Assembly (NCBI RefSeq): GCF_001584335.1
Contig: NZ_LSBB01000001.1
Location: 930,001-994,000, forward strand
Source of the DNA: Bacillus atrophaeus
GTDB taxonomy: Bacteria; Bacillota; Bacilli; Bacillales; Bacillaceae
Length of the DNA stretch: 64,000 nucleotides
Direction: 5' to 3'
The notes below the pieces were generated by a model, which did no database searches, was not told the origin of the DNA, and saw nothing but the letters and a program-made list of their open reading frames with translations. Positions 1-7,863 of this stretch are shown here, in pieces. Position 1 is the first letter of the stretch. Each line of letters begins with the position of its first letter. The position numbers and the translations under genes are program-made.

Positions 1-111
1 CGGGGCCGGCTTATGTCCAATCATTCTCCAGTCGGGTGCATATACTGACTGAAACATACTTTTTGCCGTATAGGAAATGAGGATATAAGGCAAAATGATG
101 TGACATAAGAA

Positions 112-140
112 TTGAGTTTCTTCTCAGGATATGTTAGGAT
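112..140 (+). promoter_or_regulatory. Candidate sigma-A promoter of yueE
   Basis: TTGAGT at 112-117 is followed after 17 bases by TAGGAT at 135-140, with an extended -10 TG at 132-133. It lies just upstream of the yueE ribosome binding site. Each hexamer matches the consensus at 4 of 6 positions. Prediction from sequence only. Positions 1-111 to its left hold no gene I can support. Confidence 0.5.
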
Positions 141-168
141 TCTAAAAATATATAAAGGAGGGGTTTCC

Positions 169-699
169 ATGAGAAAGGTTACATTAATGGATGTCTTCAC
201 CCATCCAGTTGCACAAAAATATTTACAGCGTTCCGGTGTGGCTCATGCGATTGCCTGCGCTTTTCATGCGTATCGTCTTTCGGTAAAAGCGAGTGTCAGT
301 CCTGATTTGGCTGCGAAAGCGGCGCTGCTGCATGACATCGGACATTACGAATGGTACACAGACGGTGAATGGGATTATGAAAAGTACAGAAGAAATGATA
401 TTCACGCCATCAAAGGTGCGGAGCGCGCCCATAAGCTGCTGATTCGGCTTGGTGAAGAACCTAAAGCGGCAAAAGAAGTGGCGCTGGCCATTTTGCTTCA
501 TACTGATTCTTATTTGCCTGAAGGCGAGTTGGATAAAAACACGCTGCAGCAAATTGTGAAAAAAGCGGACGAACTGGATGAAGAACCTGGCGGACATCAT
601 CATTACCGTCAAATAGATCACACGGCCGCGCTCAAAAAAATTCAAAAGCTTGATCAGTTAATCGACCAAGCCCAATCCCCCATAACAAAGCCAGTATAG
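169..699 (+). CDS. yueE: HD-domain phosphohydrolase family protein YueE
   Basis: This 176-residue protein has the HD-domain signature of metal-dependent phosphohydrolases: H26, the adjacent pair H55-D56 in LLHDIGHYEW, and a later conserved histidine near residue 107 (LLHTD). The ATG at 169 is chosen because AAAGGAGGGG precedes it at ideal spacing; an upstream in-frame ATG at 112 lacks a ribosome binding site. The substrate is unknown; HD proteins of this size usually act on nucleotides or other phosphate esters. It starts the yue block. The family call is firm and the reaction is not. Confidence 0.85.
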   Translation: MRKVTLMDVFTHPVAQKYLQRSGVAHAIACAFHAYRLSVKASVSPDLAAKAALLHDIGHYEWYTDGEWDYEKYRRNDIHAIKGAERAHKLLIRLGEEPKAAKEVALAILLHTDSYLPEGELDKNTLQQIVKKADELDEEPGGHHHYRQIDHTAALKKIQKLDQLIDQAQSPITKPV

Positions 700-806
700 G
701 CCTTTTTCGGCCTTCCGCTTTTACATAACCCAACGGCGACACCGTTTCCCGTCATGTATCCCGCCCTTAGTTGTCTCCGCGTTGAATCTCTTCCTTTTCC
801 TTTTCA

Positions 807-870
807 TTTCTTGGCGGTTTGCCTATGTCATATGCCTTATTCGAGGCATATGCTGAGGTAAACCAAGAAA
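807..870 (+). other. Long imperfect palindrome (64 nt) abutting the yuzF ribosome binding site
   Basis: Positions 807-814 pair with 863-870 (8 bp), 818-824 with 856-862 (7 bp with one wobble), and 829-836 with 845-852 (8 bp, CATATGCC/GGCATATG) around an 8-nt loop, with a 3-base bulge and a small internal loop. The yuzF Shine-Dalgarno starts about 2 nt beyond the 3' arm. No T-tract follows, so it does not look like a terminator. It may be a 5' UTR hairpin or a protein-binding palindrome. Confidence 0.6.
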
Positions 871-888
871 TAAAGGGGACTAAAAGAA

Positions 889-1125
889 ATGGCTCATCAG
901 GGAAGTCCGCAATTGGTGTCTTTAGTAGATCCTTACGTATATCAAACTATCCAAAAACTGATCGGCTCCAGGTTCGTTGTTCAGACTGTAAAAGAAATCG
1001 TCAGAGGGAAATTGAAAGAAGTCAATCCGGACCATATCATTATTGAAGGCAGCGGCGGTTCCGCTTTCTTAGTCAGAATCGGGCAAATCGTATCCGTTAT
1101 GCCGGATTACAGCGAAAGAGTGTAA
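889..1125 (+). CDS. yuzF: Small DUF2642-type protein YuzF
   Basis: A 78-residue soluble protein. The centre (VKEIVRGKLKEVNPDHIIIE) and the end (VRIGQIVSVMP) form the beta-rich core seen in small Bacillus proteins of the DUF2642 type. The ATG at 889 follows AAAGGGGA at good spacing. Its position between yueE and yueF matches B. subtilis yuzF. Function is not known. The ribosome binding site sits at the foot of a large hairpin (807-870), so translation may depend on that structure. Confidence 0.75.
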   Translation: MAHQGSPQLVSLVDPYVYQTIQKLIGSRFVVQTVKEIVRGKLKEVNPDHIIIEGSGGSAFLVRIGQIVSVMPDYSERV

Positions 1126-1152
1126 AGGAAGGCGGCATAGAAAGAGGAAGAA

Positions 1153-1187
1153 GGGACGATCCGGTTTTCCGGGGATGTCCTATTTTT
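1153..1187 (+). terminator. Probable intrinsic terminator after yuzF
   Basis: A CCGG/CCGG core extended by GGAC/GTCC forms a hairpin with a small bulge, followed by TATTTTT. It lies about 30 nt after the yuzF stop. The stem is imperfect. Confidence 0.5.
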
Positions 1188-1362
1188 CTGTTGCACGCTA
1201 TAACGCAAAGAAACGCGATTTGCACCTCATCCTGCATAGATGGCTATGCTCTTAAAGAACTCTTTAAAACATGGAGTACTGACAGCCTCCTTTTTTTGAT
1301 ACAATCATAGTACCAGTCCGATCTTTCATCAGAAAAGATCGAAAAAACTAGGAGGAAAAAGC

Positions 1363-2469
1363 TTGTTGAAATCGAAAGTTCACTTTTGGACATTGCAAAT
1401 CTTATTTGTATTGCTCATTATCCTTGTATCAACGAAAGTGTCATTTATTTTTCAGCCGTTTATCATCTTTATCTCTACGCTGTTCTTTCCGATTTTAATT
1501 GCAGGGATCTTATTTTTTATTTTCAATCCGGTTGTCCGTCTGCTTGAGAAAAAAATACCGAGGACATTATCAATCTTATTGATTTATTTACTGTTTATCG
1601 GTTTGCTTGTTTTTGTATTTGCGACGGTCGGGCCTATTCTTACGTCCCAAATCTCCGGATTATTTGGAAATCTTCCTGAATACATAAAACAAATTCAGGG
1701 CTTAACAAATGATTTATCCCATTCCCAGTGGTTTACATGGATGATGAATCAAGATTACGTGTCGATATCAAAAATCGAACAGTCACTGACAAGTTTTCTC
1801 CAGAGCCTGCCGCAAAATATTACATCAAGCCTGTCAGCGGTCTTTGGCGTAGTGACGAATATCACGCTTGTCATTATCACTGTTCCGTTTATCCTTTTTT
1901 ATATGCTGAAGGACGGCCATCGTTTTCCGCACTTGGCTGTCAAAATATTGCCCGCCTCTTATCGGACGGAGGGAATGAAGATTTTTAAAGACTTATACGA
2001 TACGCTGGCTGCTTATTTCCAAGGCCAGCTGCTGATCTGTCTTTTTGTCGGAACCGCTTGCTTTATCGGTTATTCCATTATTGGTCTGCCGTATGCTTTG
2101 ATTCTCGGACTCGTCATGGCAGTCACTAATATTATTCCGTATGTCGGGCCATTTCTCGGTGCGGCTCCCGCAGTCATCATCGGGCTGATGGATTCACCGG
2201 CTAGAGCGCTTTTTGCGATCATTGTTGTAGTGGTCGTTCAGCAGCTTGACGGCAATCTTCTGTCACCGCTTGTTATCGGAAAAAGACTGAATACCCATCC
2301 ATTAACGATTATCCTTTTGTTAATCGGGGCCGGAAGCTTTGGCGGTATTCTCGGCATGATTTTGGCTGTGCCGGTTTACGCCGTGTTAAAGGCGTTTTTC
2401 CTGAATATTGTCCGGCTCATTAAGCTTCGCCAGCGATCTAAGCTTGAAGCGGATCATTCACGCCTATAA
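1363..2469 (+). CDS. yueF: AI-2E family transporter YueF
   Basis: A 368-residue integral membrane protein of the AI-2E exporter family (PerM/TqsA-like). Hydrophobic segments lie near residues 10-70, around 150-185, and in a long C-terminal cluster (about 215-355) that contains the family-typical QQLDGNLLSPLVIGKRL and the glycine-rich stretch just before it (NIIPYVGPFLGA). Translation probably starts at TTG 1363, 7-8 nt after AGGAGG; the second codon is also TTG. The transported substrate cannot be read from sequence. The family name comes from AI-2, but a Na+/H+ or stress role is known for relatives. Confidence 0.85.
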   Translation: MLKSKVHFWTLQILFVLLIILVSTKVSFIFQPFIIFISTLFFPILIAGILFFIFNPVVRLLEKKIPRTLSILLIYLLFIGLLVFVFATVGPILTSQISGLFGNLPEYIKQIQGLTNDLSHSQWFTWMMNQDYVSISKIEQSLTSFLQSLPQNITSSLSAVFGVVTNITLVIITVPFILFYMLKDGHRFPHLAVKILPASYRTEGMKIFKDLYDTLAAYFQGQLLICLFVGTACFIGYSIIGLPYALILGLVMAVTNIIPYVGPFLGAAPAVIIGLMDSPARALFAIIVVVVVQQLDGNLLSPLVIGKRLNTHPLTIILLLIGAGSFGGILGMILAVPVYAVLKAFFLNIVRLIKLRQRSKLEADHSRL

Positions 2470-2532
2470 GACGCGGGCACCTTTTCAGCCCATCCGCATA
2501 TGATGCTTGAAATAAGCGCGGGAGGTGTGTGT

Positions 2533-2754
2533 ATGCCTGCAATTGTAGGGCCGATCTATATCATGTCATTAACCGGAGATGCCGCGGCAAGCTTCGGCGA
2601 TGTTTTTGCCATTTCCCCCAAAAGCGTTGATCAAACAGGCGCGGGATCCGGTGCGTTTCACAGCGGTGATTTTATGAAAGTAAACAACCGTTACAGCAAA
2701 ACATATTACAGCGACGCCGATGTGATTGACGAGACAATATCTTTTAACGGGTAA
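2533..2754 (+). CDS. yueG: GerPA/GerPF-like spore germination protein YueG
   Basis: A 73-residue protein with the pattern of the GerPA/GerPF family: an N-terminal hydrophobic [10 protein letters not shown] followed by a glycine/serine-rich middle ([10 protein letters not shown]...[12 protein letters not shown]). Relatives help germinants cross the spore coat. The ATG at 2533 follows GGGAGGTG; the frame opens further upstream but without a ribosome binding site. A perfect terminator follows at once. Expression in the mother cell late in sporulation is inferred from the family; I did not find a convincing sigma-K promoter. Confidence 0.8.
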   Translation: MPAIVGPIYIMSLTGDAAASFGDVFAISPKSVDQTGAGSGAFHSGDFMKVNNRYSKTYYSDADVIDETISFNG

Positions 2755-2784
2755 CAGCCTTGATAAGAGGCTGTTGCTTTTTTA
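2753..2784 (+). terminator. Intrinsic terminator after yueG
   Basis: AACAGCCT and AGGCTGTT form a perfect 8-bp stem around a 7-nt loop, followed by GCTTTTTT. The left arm overlaps the yueG stop codon. Confidence 0.85.
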
Positions 2785-2824
2785 TAGTATAATATGAATA
2801 GTCTTTTATTAGAGGAGCAGTCTT

Positions 2825-3073
2825 ATGAAAATCAGAAAAGCAAACATCATTGCACAAATCGGCATGATCGGCGACGTCTATCTTCATGAAAATAAAAAAG
2901 AATTTCATACACTTGTCGCCGTTCCCCAGCTGGAATGGAGCACAATCATCTCATATGAAGAAGAGAAAGCCTCTCTTTCTGAAAGGCTGGAGGTGTCATT
3001 ACGGCGTCTGACAGAAGAAGAGCCGGCTTTAGAATTGACGAAAAAAATCATTCATTGGGTAACTGAAATGTAA
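2825..3073 (+). CDS. yueH: Small conserved protein YueH
   Basis: An 82-residue acidic soluble protein with no motif I can tie to an activity. The ATG at 2825 follows AGAGGAGCAG, and a TATAAT box lies at 2788-2793, though its -35 is unclear. Identity rests on length, sequence and synteny with B. subtilis yueH. A hypothetical conserved protein. Confidence 0.75.
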   Translation: MKIRKANIIAQIGMIGDVYLHENKKEFHTLVAVPQLEWSTIISYEEEKASLSERLEVSLRRLTEEEPALELTKKIIHWVTEM

Positions 3074-3078
3074 TCAGG

Positions 3079-3181
3079 CGGACAAGCATTCCGCAGATCA
3101 GTTTAGCCTCCGCCGCACGAGGGAATACTCCTTATCGGGGAGTACTGAGGGCGGGGCTGACATGCCAAGCGGTCTTGTCTG
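3079..3181 (+). ncRNA. Candidate structured RNA between yueH and yueI
   Basis: Four nested helices are visible: 3079-3086 with 3174-3181 (8 bp, one G-U); 3091-3094 with 3169-3172 (CCGC/GCGG); 3105-3114 with 3150-3158 (9 bp, one bulged T at 3109); and 3126-3131 with 3139-3144 (TACTCC/GGAGTA) closing a 7-nt loop. No T-tract follows. A separate small hairpin, CCGGCA/TGCCGG, is at 3211-3225. The region lies in the 189-nt gap before the yueI ribosome binding site. It matches no riboswitch class I recognise. Folding was done by eye. Confidence 0.4.
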
Positions 3182-3262
3182 TGGGCTATATTGATTTCGA
3201 ATCATTGAGTCCGGCATCATGCCGGTCACACATCATGTTATCTGAACCAGGAGGACGGGCTT

Positions 3263-3661
3263 TTGAGCGACGAAACAATTGATCTCTATTTGCAGCAGGG
3301 GATGTATGGGCCTTTGGAAACAAAACCTGATGAACGGCACTTATTTTTAGGCTCACTTCGGGAAAGAGTCATTATTGCGTTAACGAAAGGACAGGTTCTG
3401 AGGAGCAAACCCTACGAAGAAGTGAGGCAGGCGATTCAGAAAAATAAAGGAGCGTCTCTATTAATAAATGGTGAGCTGAATTATACGGCTTATTCTCCGT
3501 ATATGAAGATGGCCCGCCAGAATGGCATGCATTTTTCTATCATATCAGACCTGCATTTCAATACGCCTTTAGGCCTCGTCATTGTTGAGCAACAGGCGAT
3601 TAATCGAGATGCCATATATGTTCAGGACGATATTTTTAAACGGTCGGTTCTGAAAACCTGA
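3263..3661 (+). CDS. yueI: DUF1694 family protein YueI
   Basis: A 132-residue soluble protein of the DUF1694/YueI family, with the characteristic opening YLQQGMYGP and the block ERHLFLGSLRERVIIALTKGQV. Translation starts at TTG 3263; AGGAGG at 3249-3254 gives good spacing, and no ATG is available nearby. The function is not established. Its leader contains the candidate structured RNA. Confidence 0.8.
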   Translation: MSDETIDLYLQQGMYGPLETKPDERHLFLGSLRERVIIALTKGQVLRSKPYEEVRQAIQKNKGASLLINGELNYTAYSPYMKMARQNGMHFSIISDLHFNTPLGLVIVEQQAINRDAIYVQDDIFKRSVLKT

Positions 3662-3665
3662 AAGA

Positions 3666-3691
3666 GGCAAACTTACGGTTTGTCTTTTTAC
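3666..3691 (+). terminator. Intrinsic terminator after yueI
   Basis: GGCAAAC pairs with GTTTGTC (7 bp, one G-T) across a short loop, followed by TTTTTA. It begins just after the yueI stop. Confidence 0.75.
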
Positions 3692-3710
3692 TGATTTTTC
3701 AGTTGCCAAT

Positions 3711-3738
3711 TCACTTACAACTGTAGATAAGATATAAT
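3711..3738 (+). promoter_or_regulatory. Probable sigma-A promoter of pncA-pncB
   Basis: A perfect TATAAT at 3733-3738 has a weak -35 (TCACTT, 3711-3716) at 16 bp. It lies downstream of the yueI terminator and about 30 nt before the pncA start, so the NAD salvage pair probably has its own promoter. Confidence 0.55.
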
Positions 3739-3768
3739 GTTCTCATACCGATGGCGGGGAGGCCGGCT

Positions 3769-4320
3769 ATGAAAAAAGCACTTATTTGTATTGATTATAC
3801 GAATGACTTTGTTGCAAGCGGCGGCAAATTGACTTGCGGAGAGCCAGGCAGATTGATTGAAGATGAAATCGTCAGTTTGACAGCGGCCTTTATAAAAAAT
3901 GGTGAATACGTCGTTTTTGCCGTAGATTCACATGAAGAAGATGATGCATATCATCCGGAAACCCGGCTTTTTCCTCCGCATAACGTAAACGGAACGGAAG
4001 GAAAAGAGCTGTTCGGAAAGCTATTGCCTGTTTATCAGAAACATGAGAACGAAAAAAATGTATACTATATGGAAAAAACGAGATATTCTGCTTTTGCGGG
4101 TACCGATTTAGAGCTGAAACTGCGTGAGCGGCAGATTGAAGAGGTGCACTTAGCCGGAGTCTGCACCGATATATGTGTGTTGCACACAGCTGTCGATGCG
4201 TACAACAAGGGCTTTCGGATTGTTGTTCACAAACATGCTGTCGCAAGCTTTAATCCTGAAGGGCACACTTGGGCTCTTTCCCATTTTGCAAATAGCATCG
4301 GAGCGAAAGTGGCAGAGTAA
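3769..4320 (+). CDS. pncA: Nicotinamidase PncA (YueJ)
   Basis: Cytosolic amidase that converts nicotinamide to nicotinate for NAD salvage. The 183-residue protein keeps the isochorismatase-fold catalytic triad D9, K103 and C136 (in CTDICVLHTA) and the metal-site residues D53, H55, H62 and H71, by alignment in mind to characterised nicotinamidases. The ATG at 3769 follows GGGGAGG; an in-frame upstream start would add six residues without a ribosome binding site. pncB follows 15 nt later, so the two steps nicotinamide to nicotinate to nicotinate mononucleotide are encoded together. Confidence 0.92.
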   Translation: MKKALICIDYTNDFVASGGKLTCGEPGRLIEDEIVSLTAAFIKNGEYVVFAVDSHEEDDAYHPETRLFPPHNVNGTEGKELFGKLLPVYQKHENEKNVYYMEKTRYSAFAGTDLELKLRERQIEEVHLAGVCTDICVLHTAVDAYNKGFRIVVHKHAVASFNPEGHTWALSHFANSIGAKVAE

Positions 4321-4335
4321 GGAAGGGGAAATAAA

Positions 4336-5802
4336 TTGGTGGAGCATGGTTTTAAAGATGACAGTTTGTCATTACATACAGATCTTTATCAAATTAATAT
4401 GGCGGAAACGTATTGGAGAGACGGCATTCATGAAAAGAAAGCGATTTTTGAGCTTTTTTTCAGAAAGCTTCCGTTTGAAAACGGTTATGCAGTGTTTGCC
4501 GGACTAGAAAAAGCGATTGAATACCTGGAAAATTTCAAGTTTACCGAGAGCGATCTCAATTATTTAAGACTGGAGCTTGGGTACGAAGAAGATTTTATCG
4601 AGTATTTGCGCGGCTTGACGTTTACGGGTTCGCTTTATTCCATGAAAGAAGGCGAGCTTGTTTTTAACAATGAGCCGATCATGCGTGTGGAAGCGTCTCT
4701 TGTCGAAGCCCAGTTGATTGAAACGGCTTTGCTCAACATTGTGAATTACCAAACATTAATTGCTACAAAAGCAGCGCGGATTAAAGGCGTCGTAGGCAAT
4801 GAAGAGGCCCTCGAATTCGGCACGAGACGGGCGCATGAAATGGATGCGGCCATGTGGGGAGCGAGAGCGGCCCTGATCGGCGGATTTAGCGCAACAAGCA
4901 ATGTCAGAGCCGGTAAGCGCTTTAATATCCCGGTTTCGGGCACACACGCACACGCACTTGTCCAGGCCTATCGTGATGAGTACACCGCTTTTAAAAAATA
5001 TGCGGAGACCCATAAAGACTGCGTATTTTTAGTGGATACCTATGATACGATCCGTTCAGGAATGCCGAACGCGATCAAGGTGGCAAAGGAATTCGGAGAC
5101 CGCATTAACTTTATCGGCATCCGCCTCGACAGCGGCGATTTGGCTTACCTTTCAAAAAAAGCGCGGGCGATGCTTGATGAAGCGGGATTTCCGGAAGCTA
5201 AAGTCGTAGCTTCAAGTGATCTGGATGAACATACCATTTTGAACCTTAAATCACAAGGAGCACGGATTGATATCTGGGGAATCGGCACGAAGCTCATTAC
5301 AGCTTATGATCAGCCGGCTCTTGGCGCGGTGTATAAGCTTGTTTCGATTGAAGAAGACGGTAAAATGGTCGATACGATCAAAATCTCTTCAAATCCGGAA
5401 AAAGTGACCACACCGGGAAGAAAGAAAGTATACCGCATCATCAATAAATTGAATCACCATTCTGAAGGAGATTATCTGGCGCTTTACGACGAGCAGGTGA
5501 ATGATCAGAAGCGGCTGAAGATGTTTCATCCGGTTCACACGTTCATCAGCAAATTCGTTACGAACTTTTACGCGAAAGACCTTCATGAACAAATTTTTGA
5601 CAAGGGCGTCCTTTGCTATGAAAACCCCGAAATTACGGACATCCAGCAATATGCACAAGACAATCTTAAGCTTTTGTGGGAAGAATATAAGAGAATCAGC
5701 AAGCCGGAAGAATATCCGGTCGACTTGAGTGAAGAGTGCTGGAGCAATAAAATGCAGCGCATTCATGAAGTGAAAAGCAAACTTGATGAAGAGCTTGAAT
5801 AA
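4336..5802 (+). CDS. pncB: Nicotinate phosphoribosyltransferase PncB (YueK)
   Basis: Joins nicotinate to PRPP, with ATP hydrolysis, to form nicotinate mononucleotide, the second step of NAD salvage. The 488-residue protein shows the family N-terminus (LHTDLYQINMAETYW), the substrate/PRPP-site block around residues 161-215 (FGTRRAHEMDAAMWGARAA and SGTHAHALVQAY, where one of H204/H206 should be the phosphorylated histidine), and the IRLDSGDL motif. The start is TTG 4336 after GGAAGGGG. It is the second gene of an operon with pncA and ends at a strong terminator. Confidence 0.93.
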   Translation: MVEHGFKDDSLSLHTDLYQINMAETYWRDGIHEKKAIFELFFRKLPFENGYAVFAGLEKAIEYLENFKFTESDLNYLRLELGYEEDFIEYLRGLTFTGSLYSMKEGELVFNNEPIMRVEASLVEAQLIETALLNIVNYQTLIATKAARIKGVVGNEEALEFGTRRAHEMDAAMWGARAALIGGFSATSNVRAGKRFNIPVSGTHAHALVQAYRDEYTAFKKYAETHKDCVFLVDTYDTIRSGMPNAIKVAKEFGDRINFIGIRLDSGDLAYLSKKARAMLDEAGFPEAKVVASSDLDEHTILNLKSQGARIDIWGIGTKLITAYDQPALGAVYKLVSIEEDGKMVDTIKISSNPEKVTTPGRKKVYRIINKLNHHSEGDYLALYDEQVNDQKRLKMFHPVHTFISKFVTNFYAKDLHEQIFDKGVLCYENPEITDIQQYAQDNLKLLWEEYKRISKPEEYPVDLSEECWSNKMQRIHEVKSKLDEELE

Positions 5803-5807
5803 GTATG

Positions 5808-5843
5808 AAACAGACCTTTCTGACGCGGAAAGGTCTGTTTTTG
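5808..5843 (+). terminator. Strong intrinsic terminator after pncB
   Basis: AAACAGACCTTTC pairs perfectly with GAAAGGTCTGTTT (13 bp, 7-nt loop), and the right arm runs into TTTTT. Confidence 0.9.
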
Positions 5844-5875
5844 ATTTGAATATTATTTTTCATATTTAGACAAGA

Positions 5876-5898
5876 TTCGCCAATTTATTTGATATACT
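5876..5898 (+). promoter_or_regulatory. yuxH promoter region with candidate Spo0A box
   Basis: TATACT at 5893-5898 is a good -10. TTCGCCA at 5876-5882, which reads TGGCGAA on the other strand, fits the 0A-box consensus TGNCGAA and sits between the expected -35 and the -10. That position suits repression. In B. subtilis the orthologue is repressed by Spo0A, which agrees. The -35 is not clear. Confidence 0.45.
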
Positions 5899-5939
5899 TA
5901 AGATTGAAGGAATGCGCCTATGCTAAGGAGGATAAATCA

Positions 5940-7172
5940 ATGAGGGTGTTTGTTGCAAGACAGCCTATTTTTAATATAAAAGAACAGGTTGTCGCTTATG
6001 AACTTCTATACAGAGAGAGTGAAGAGAATGTTTACTCGGCCGCAGACGGCGATCAAGCAACAACCGATTTAATCATTAACAGTTTTTTAAACATCGGGAT
6101 TGAGAAGCTGACAGAAGGAAAACGCAGCTTTGTAAACTTTACCGAAAGCCTGATGTTTTCAGATCTCCCCACCTCCTTCAATCCGAATCAGCTCGTCGTT
6201 GAAATTCTTGAAGATATTCCGATCACCCCGGCTTTGATCTCAAGATGCAGACAGCTGAAAAAAATGGGGTATACCTTAGCGCTGGATGATTTTTATACCA
6301 TAAACCCAACGGATGAACAACTGCTGCACAAGATGATGCAATATATTGATATCTTAAAAATAGACTTTTTAAAGACATCGCGAGTGGAACGAAAAAAAAT
6401 TATGCAGACCTATAGATCCAAAGGGCTGAGCTTTTTAGCGGAAAAAGTGGAGACCCGCAAAGAGTATGAGCAGGCTGCGGCAGACGGCTTTCATTTGTTT
6501 CAAGGGTACTTTTTCAGTGAACCGCGCGTGATCTGCGGACATGATCTGTCGTTTCATTTTCACTCATATTACGAGCTGCTGAATGAATTGAGCAAGGAAC
6601 AGCCCAATATACAGCGTGTCACAGAATACATAGAACGGGATTTATCATTATCCTATCAAATATTAAAGTTCTTAAATTCATCGCACACCCGCTTGACCCA
6701 AAAAATCGAAAGCATCAAGCAGGCCATTATGCTGCTTGGCTTTAATGAAATAAAAAGATGGGTGTATATTCTTTCTTTTAAAGATTTAAAGAAAAAAGGA
6801 AATTCAAGCAAACATGAGGTTATTAAAATCTCTTTAATGAGAGCAAAGCTCTGCGAACTGCTCGCAAAAAAAACAGCCCGCCCGCATCCATCCTCATATA
6901 TGCTGATCGGAATGTTTTCTTTAATAGACACACTGCTGCATAGAGAAATAGAAGATATCGTGAAAGAACTGCCATTAATGGACGAGGTCGGACAAGCTTT
7001 GCTGGGGCACGAAAATGATTATTATAACATTCTTAAGCTGGCGAAGCTGATAGAGTGCAACAAATGGGACAGCTGCGAAGAAATATACCGTGAACTAAAC
7101 AGAGAAGATGCATATAAATGTTATCTGGAAGCCATAGAGTGGTGCGATAAGCTTATGGGCGAAAAGGGTTAA
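5940..7172 (+). CDS. yuxH: Cyclic-di-GMP phosphodiesterase YuxH (PdeH), EAL-HDOD
   Basis: A 410-residue cytosolic protein: EAL domain in about residues 1-200 and HDOD domain in about 205-400. Visible EAL motifs are ELL at 21-23 (AYELLYRE, the local form of EAL), VVEILED, LALDDF, LKIDFLK and EKVET, followed by the GYFFS end of the domain. The metal- and glutamate-bearing motifs look intact, so hydrolysis of c-di-GMP to pGpG is expected; the B. subtilis orthologue PdeH is active and restrains motility inhibition. AAGGAGG at 5925-5931 selects the ATG at 5940. A likely Spo0A box overlaps the promoter. Confidence 0.88.
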   Translation: MRVFVARQPIFNIKEQVVAYELLYRESEENVYSAADGDQATTDLIINSFLNIGIEKLTEGKRSFVNFTESLMFSDLPTSFNPNQLVVEILEDIPITPALISRCRQLKKMGYTLALDDFYTINPTDEQLLHKMMQYIDILKIDFLKTSRVERKKIMQTYRSKGLSFLAEKVETRKEYEQAAADGFHLFQGYFFSEPRVICGHDLSFHFHSYYELLNELSKEQPNIQRVTEYIERDLSLSYQILKFLNSSHTRLTQKIESIKQAIMLLGFNEIKRWVYILSFKDLKKKGNSSKHEVIKISLMRAKLCELLAKKTARPHPSSYMLIGMFSLIDTLLHREIEDIVKELPLMDEVGQALLGHENDYYNILKLAKLIECNKWDSCEEIYRELNREDAYKCYLEAIEWCDKLMGEKG

Positions 7173-7190
7173 AATTGTATTACGTTCTGC

Positions 7191-7550
7191 TTACGACCAC
7201 TGCAGTGCAACAACAAAACGGCTGCGCGAATGAAGCAGGCTGATATGAATCCCATCTGGATTAAAGGAGACATCAAGATTGCTTTTCACGCCTGTTTGCC
7301 GAATCAGCCGTTTCACAGTTTCTGTTTTAGACTCCTGCGCAGCGGCGATAATGCGGCGTGACAGTTCGGGTGAGGCCGCAATGCCATAAATTACAAGCTG
7401 GGCATCCGCAAGCAGCCCCGCAGCGTCTTTTGCGGAGCGAATAAAGGATGCTGTATTCACTGACGGATAAGCGGGCGGACGCCAAGAAGCGTCTCTATAT
7501 AGGCGGACAGCTGATGGATTCACATGATAACAGGGAATGGGGTATCTCAT
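7191..7550 (-). CDS. yuzC: Conserved hypothetical protein YuzC
   Basis: A 119-residue soluble protein, convergent with yuxH. Position and approximate length match B. subtilis yuzC, which lies between yuxH and degQ. I recognise no catalytic motif; the N-terminus is proline/aromatic-rich (MRYPIPCYHVNP). The ATG follows GAGGTG. The presumed promoter overlaps a palindrome at 7576-7593. No terminator is visible between it and yuxH. Confidence 0.65.
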   Translation of the reverse strand: MRYPIPCYHVNPSAVRLYRDASWRPPAYPSVNTASFIRSAKDAAGLLADAQLVIYGIAASPELSRRIIAAAQESKTETVKRLIRQTGVKSNLDVSFNPDGIHISLLHSRSRFVVALQWS

Positions 7551-7575
7551 TCGGCACCTCTTCTCGAAGGGTATC

Positions 7576-7593
7576 GTCTATATTAGTATAGAC
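7576..7593 (-). promoter_or_regulatory. Palindrome over the probable yuzC -10
   Basis: GTCTATA and TATAGAC flank a 4-base spacer, a perfect 7-bp dyad. On the minus strand it contains TATACT, a plausible -10 for yuzC. It may be an operator or chance; no -35 with standard spacing is evident (TTGTCA is 19 bp upstream). Confidence 0.3.
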
Positions 7594-7863
7594 CCTGCCA
7601 TAAAAGATATGACAATGCAAAAAGGCCCCAACCTGAGTTGCGGTCTTTTCGGTGTTTGTCGGTCAGGAATCATTCATGTCGGCGTATCGAATTTTGAAAA
7701 AGAAACGCAAAGGACTATAGTCTTGGTGGAAGAATTGAGAAAACACTGAAAAACCAATGGGGGCAAGATTTTCTGCAATATCCATTCAAAACATTTGCTT
7801 ATAAACTTAGAGCAATAGTCCCGTTCTCTTTATGAGCAATTAGTGAATATTGACCTATTGATA

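Noticed and set aside
1-80. Short open frames at the left edge, one ending at about 80 on the plus strand and one from an ATG near 45 on the minus strand running off the edge
   Set aside because: Both are about 20-25 codons, lack ribosome binding sites and do not match the genes expected next to yueE.
819-1046. A 75-codon frame overlapping yuzF
   Set aside because: It starts within the palindrome and has a sequence composition of a frame-shifted shadow; yuzF has the ribosome binding site.
3211-3225. CCGGCA/TGCCGG hairpin as a terminator before yueI
   Set aside because: No T-run follows it and it lies just upstream of the yueI ribosome binding site.
7537-7749. A 70-codon plus-strand frame overlapping the yuzC start
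   Set aside because: It begins inside yuzC on the other strand, has no ribosome binding site or family resemblance, and lies in the regulatory region between yuzC and degQ.
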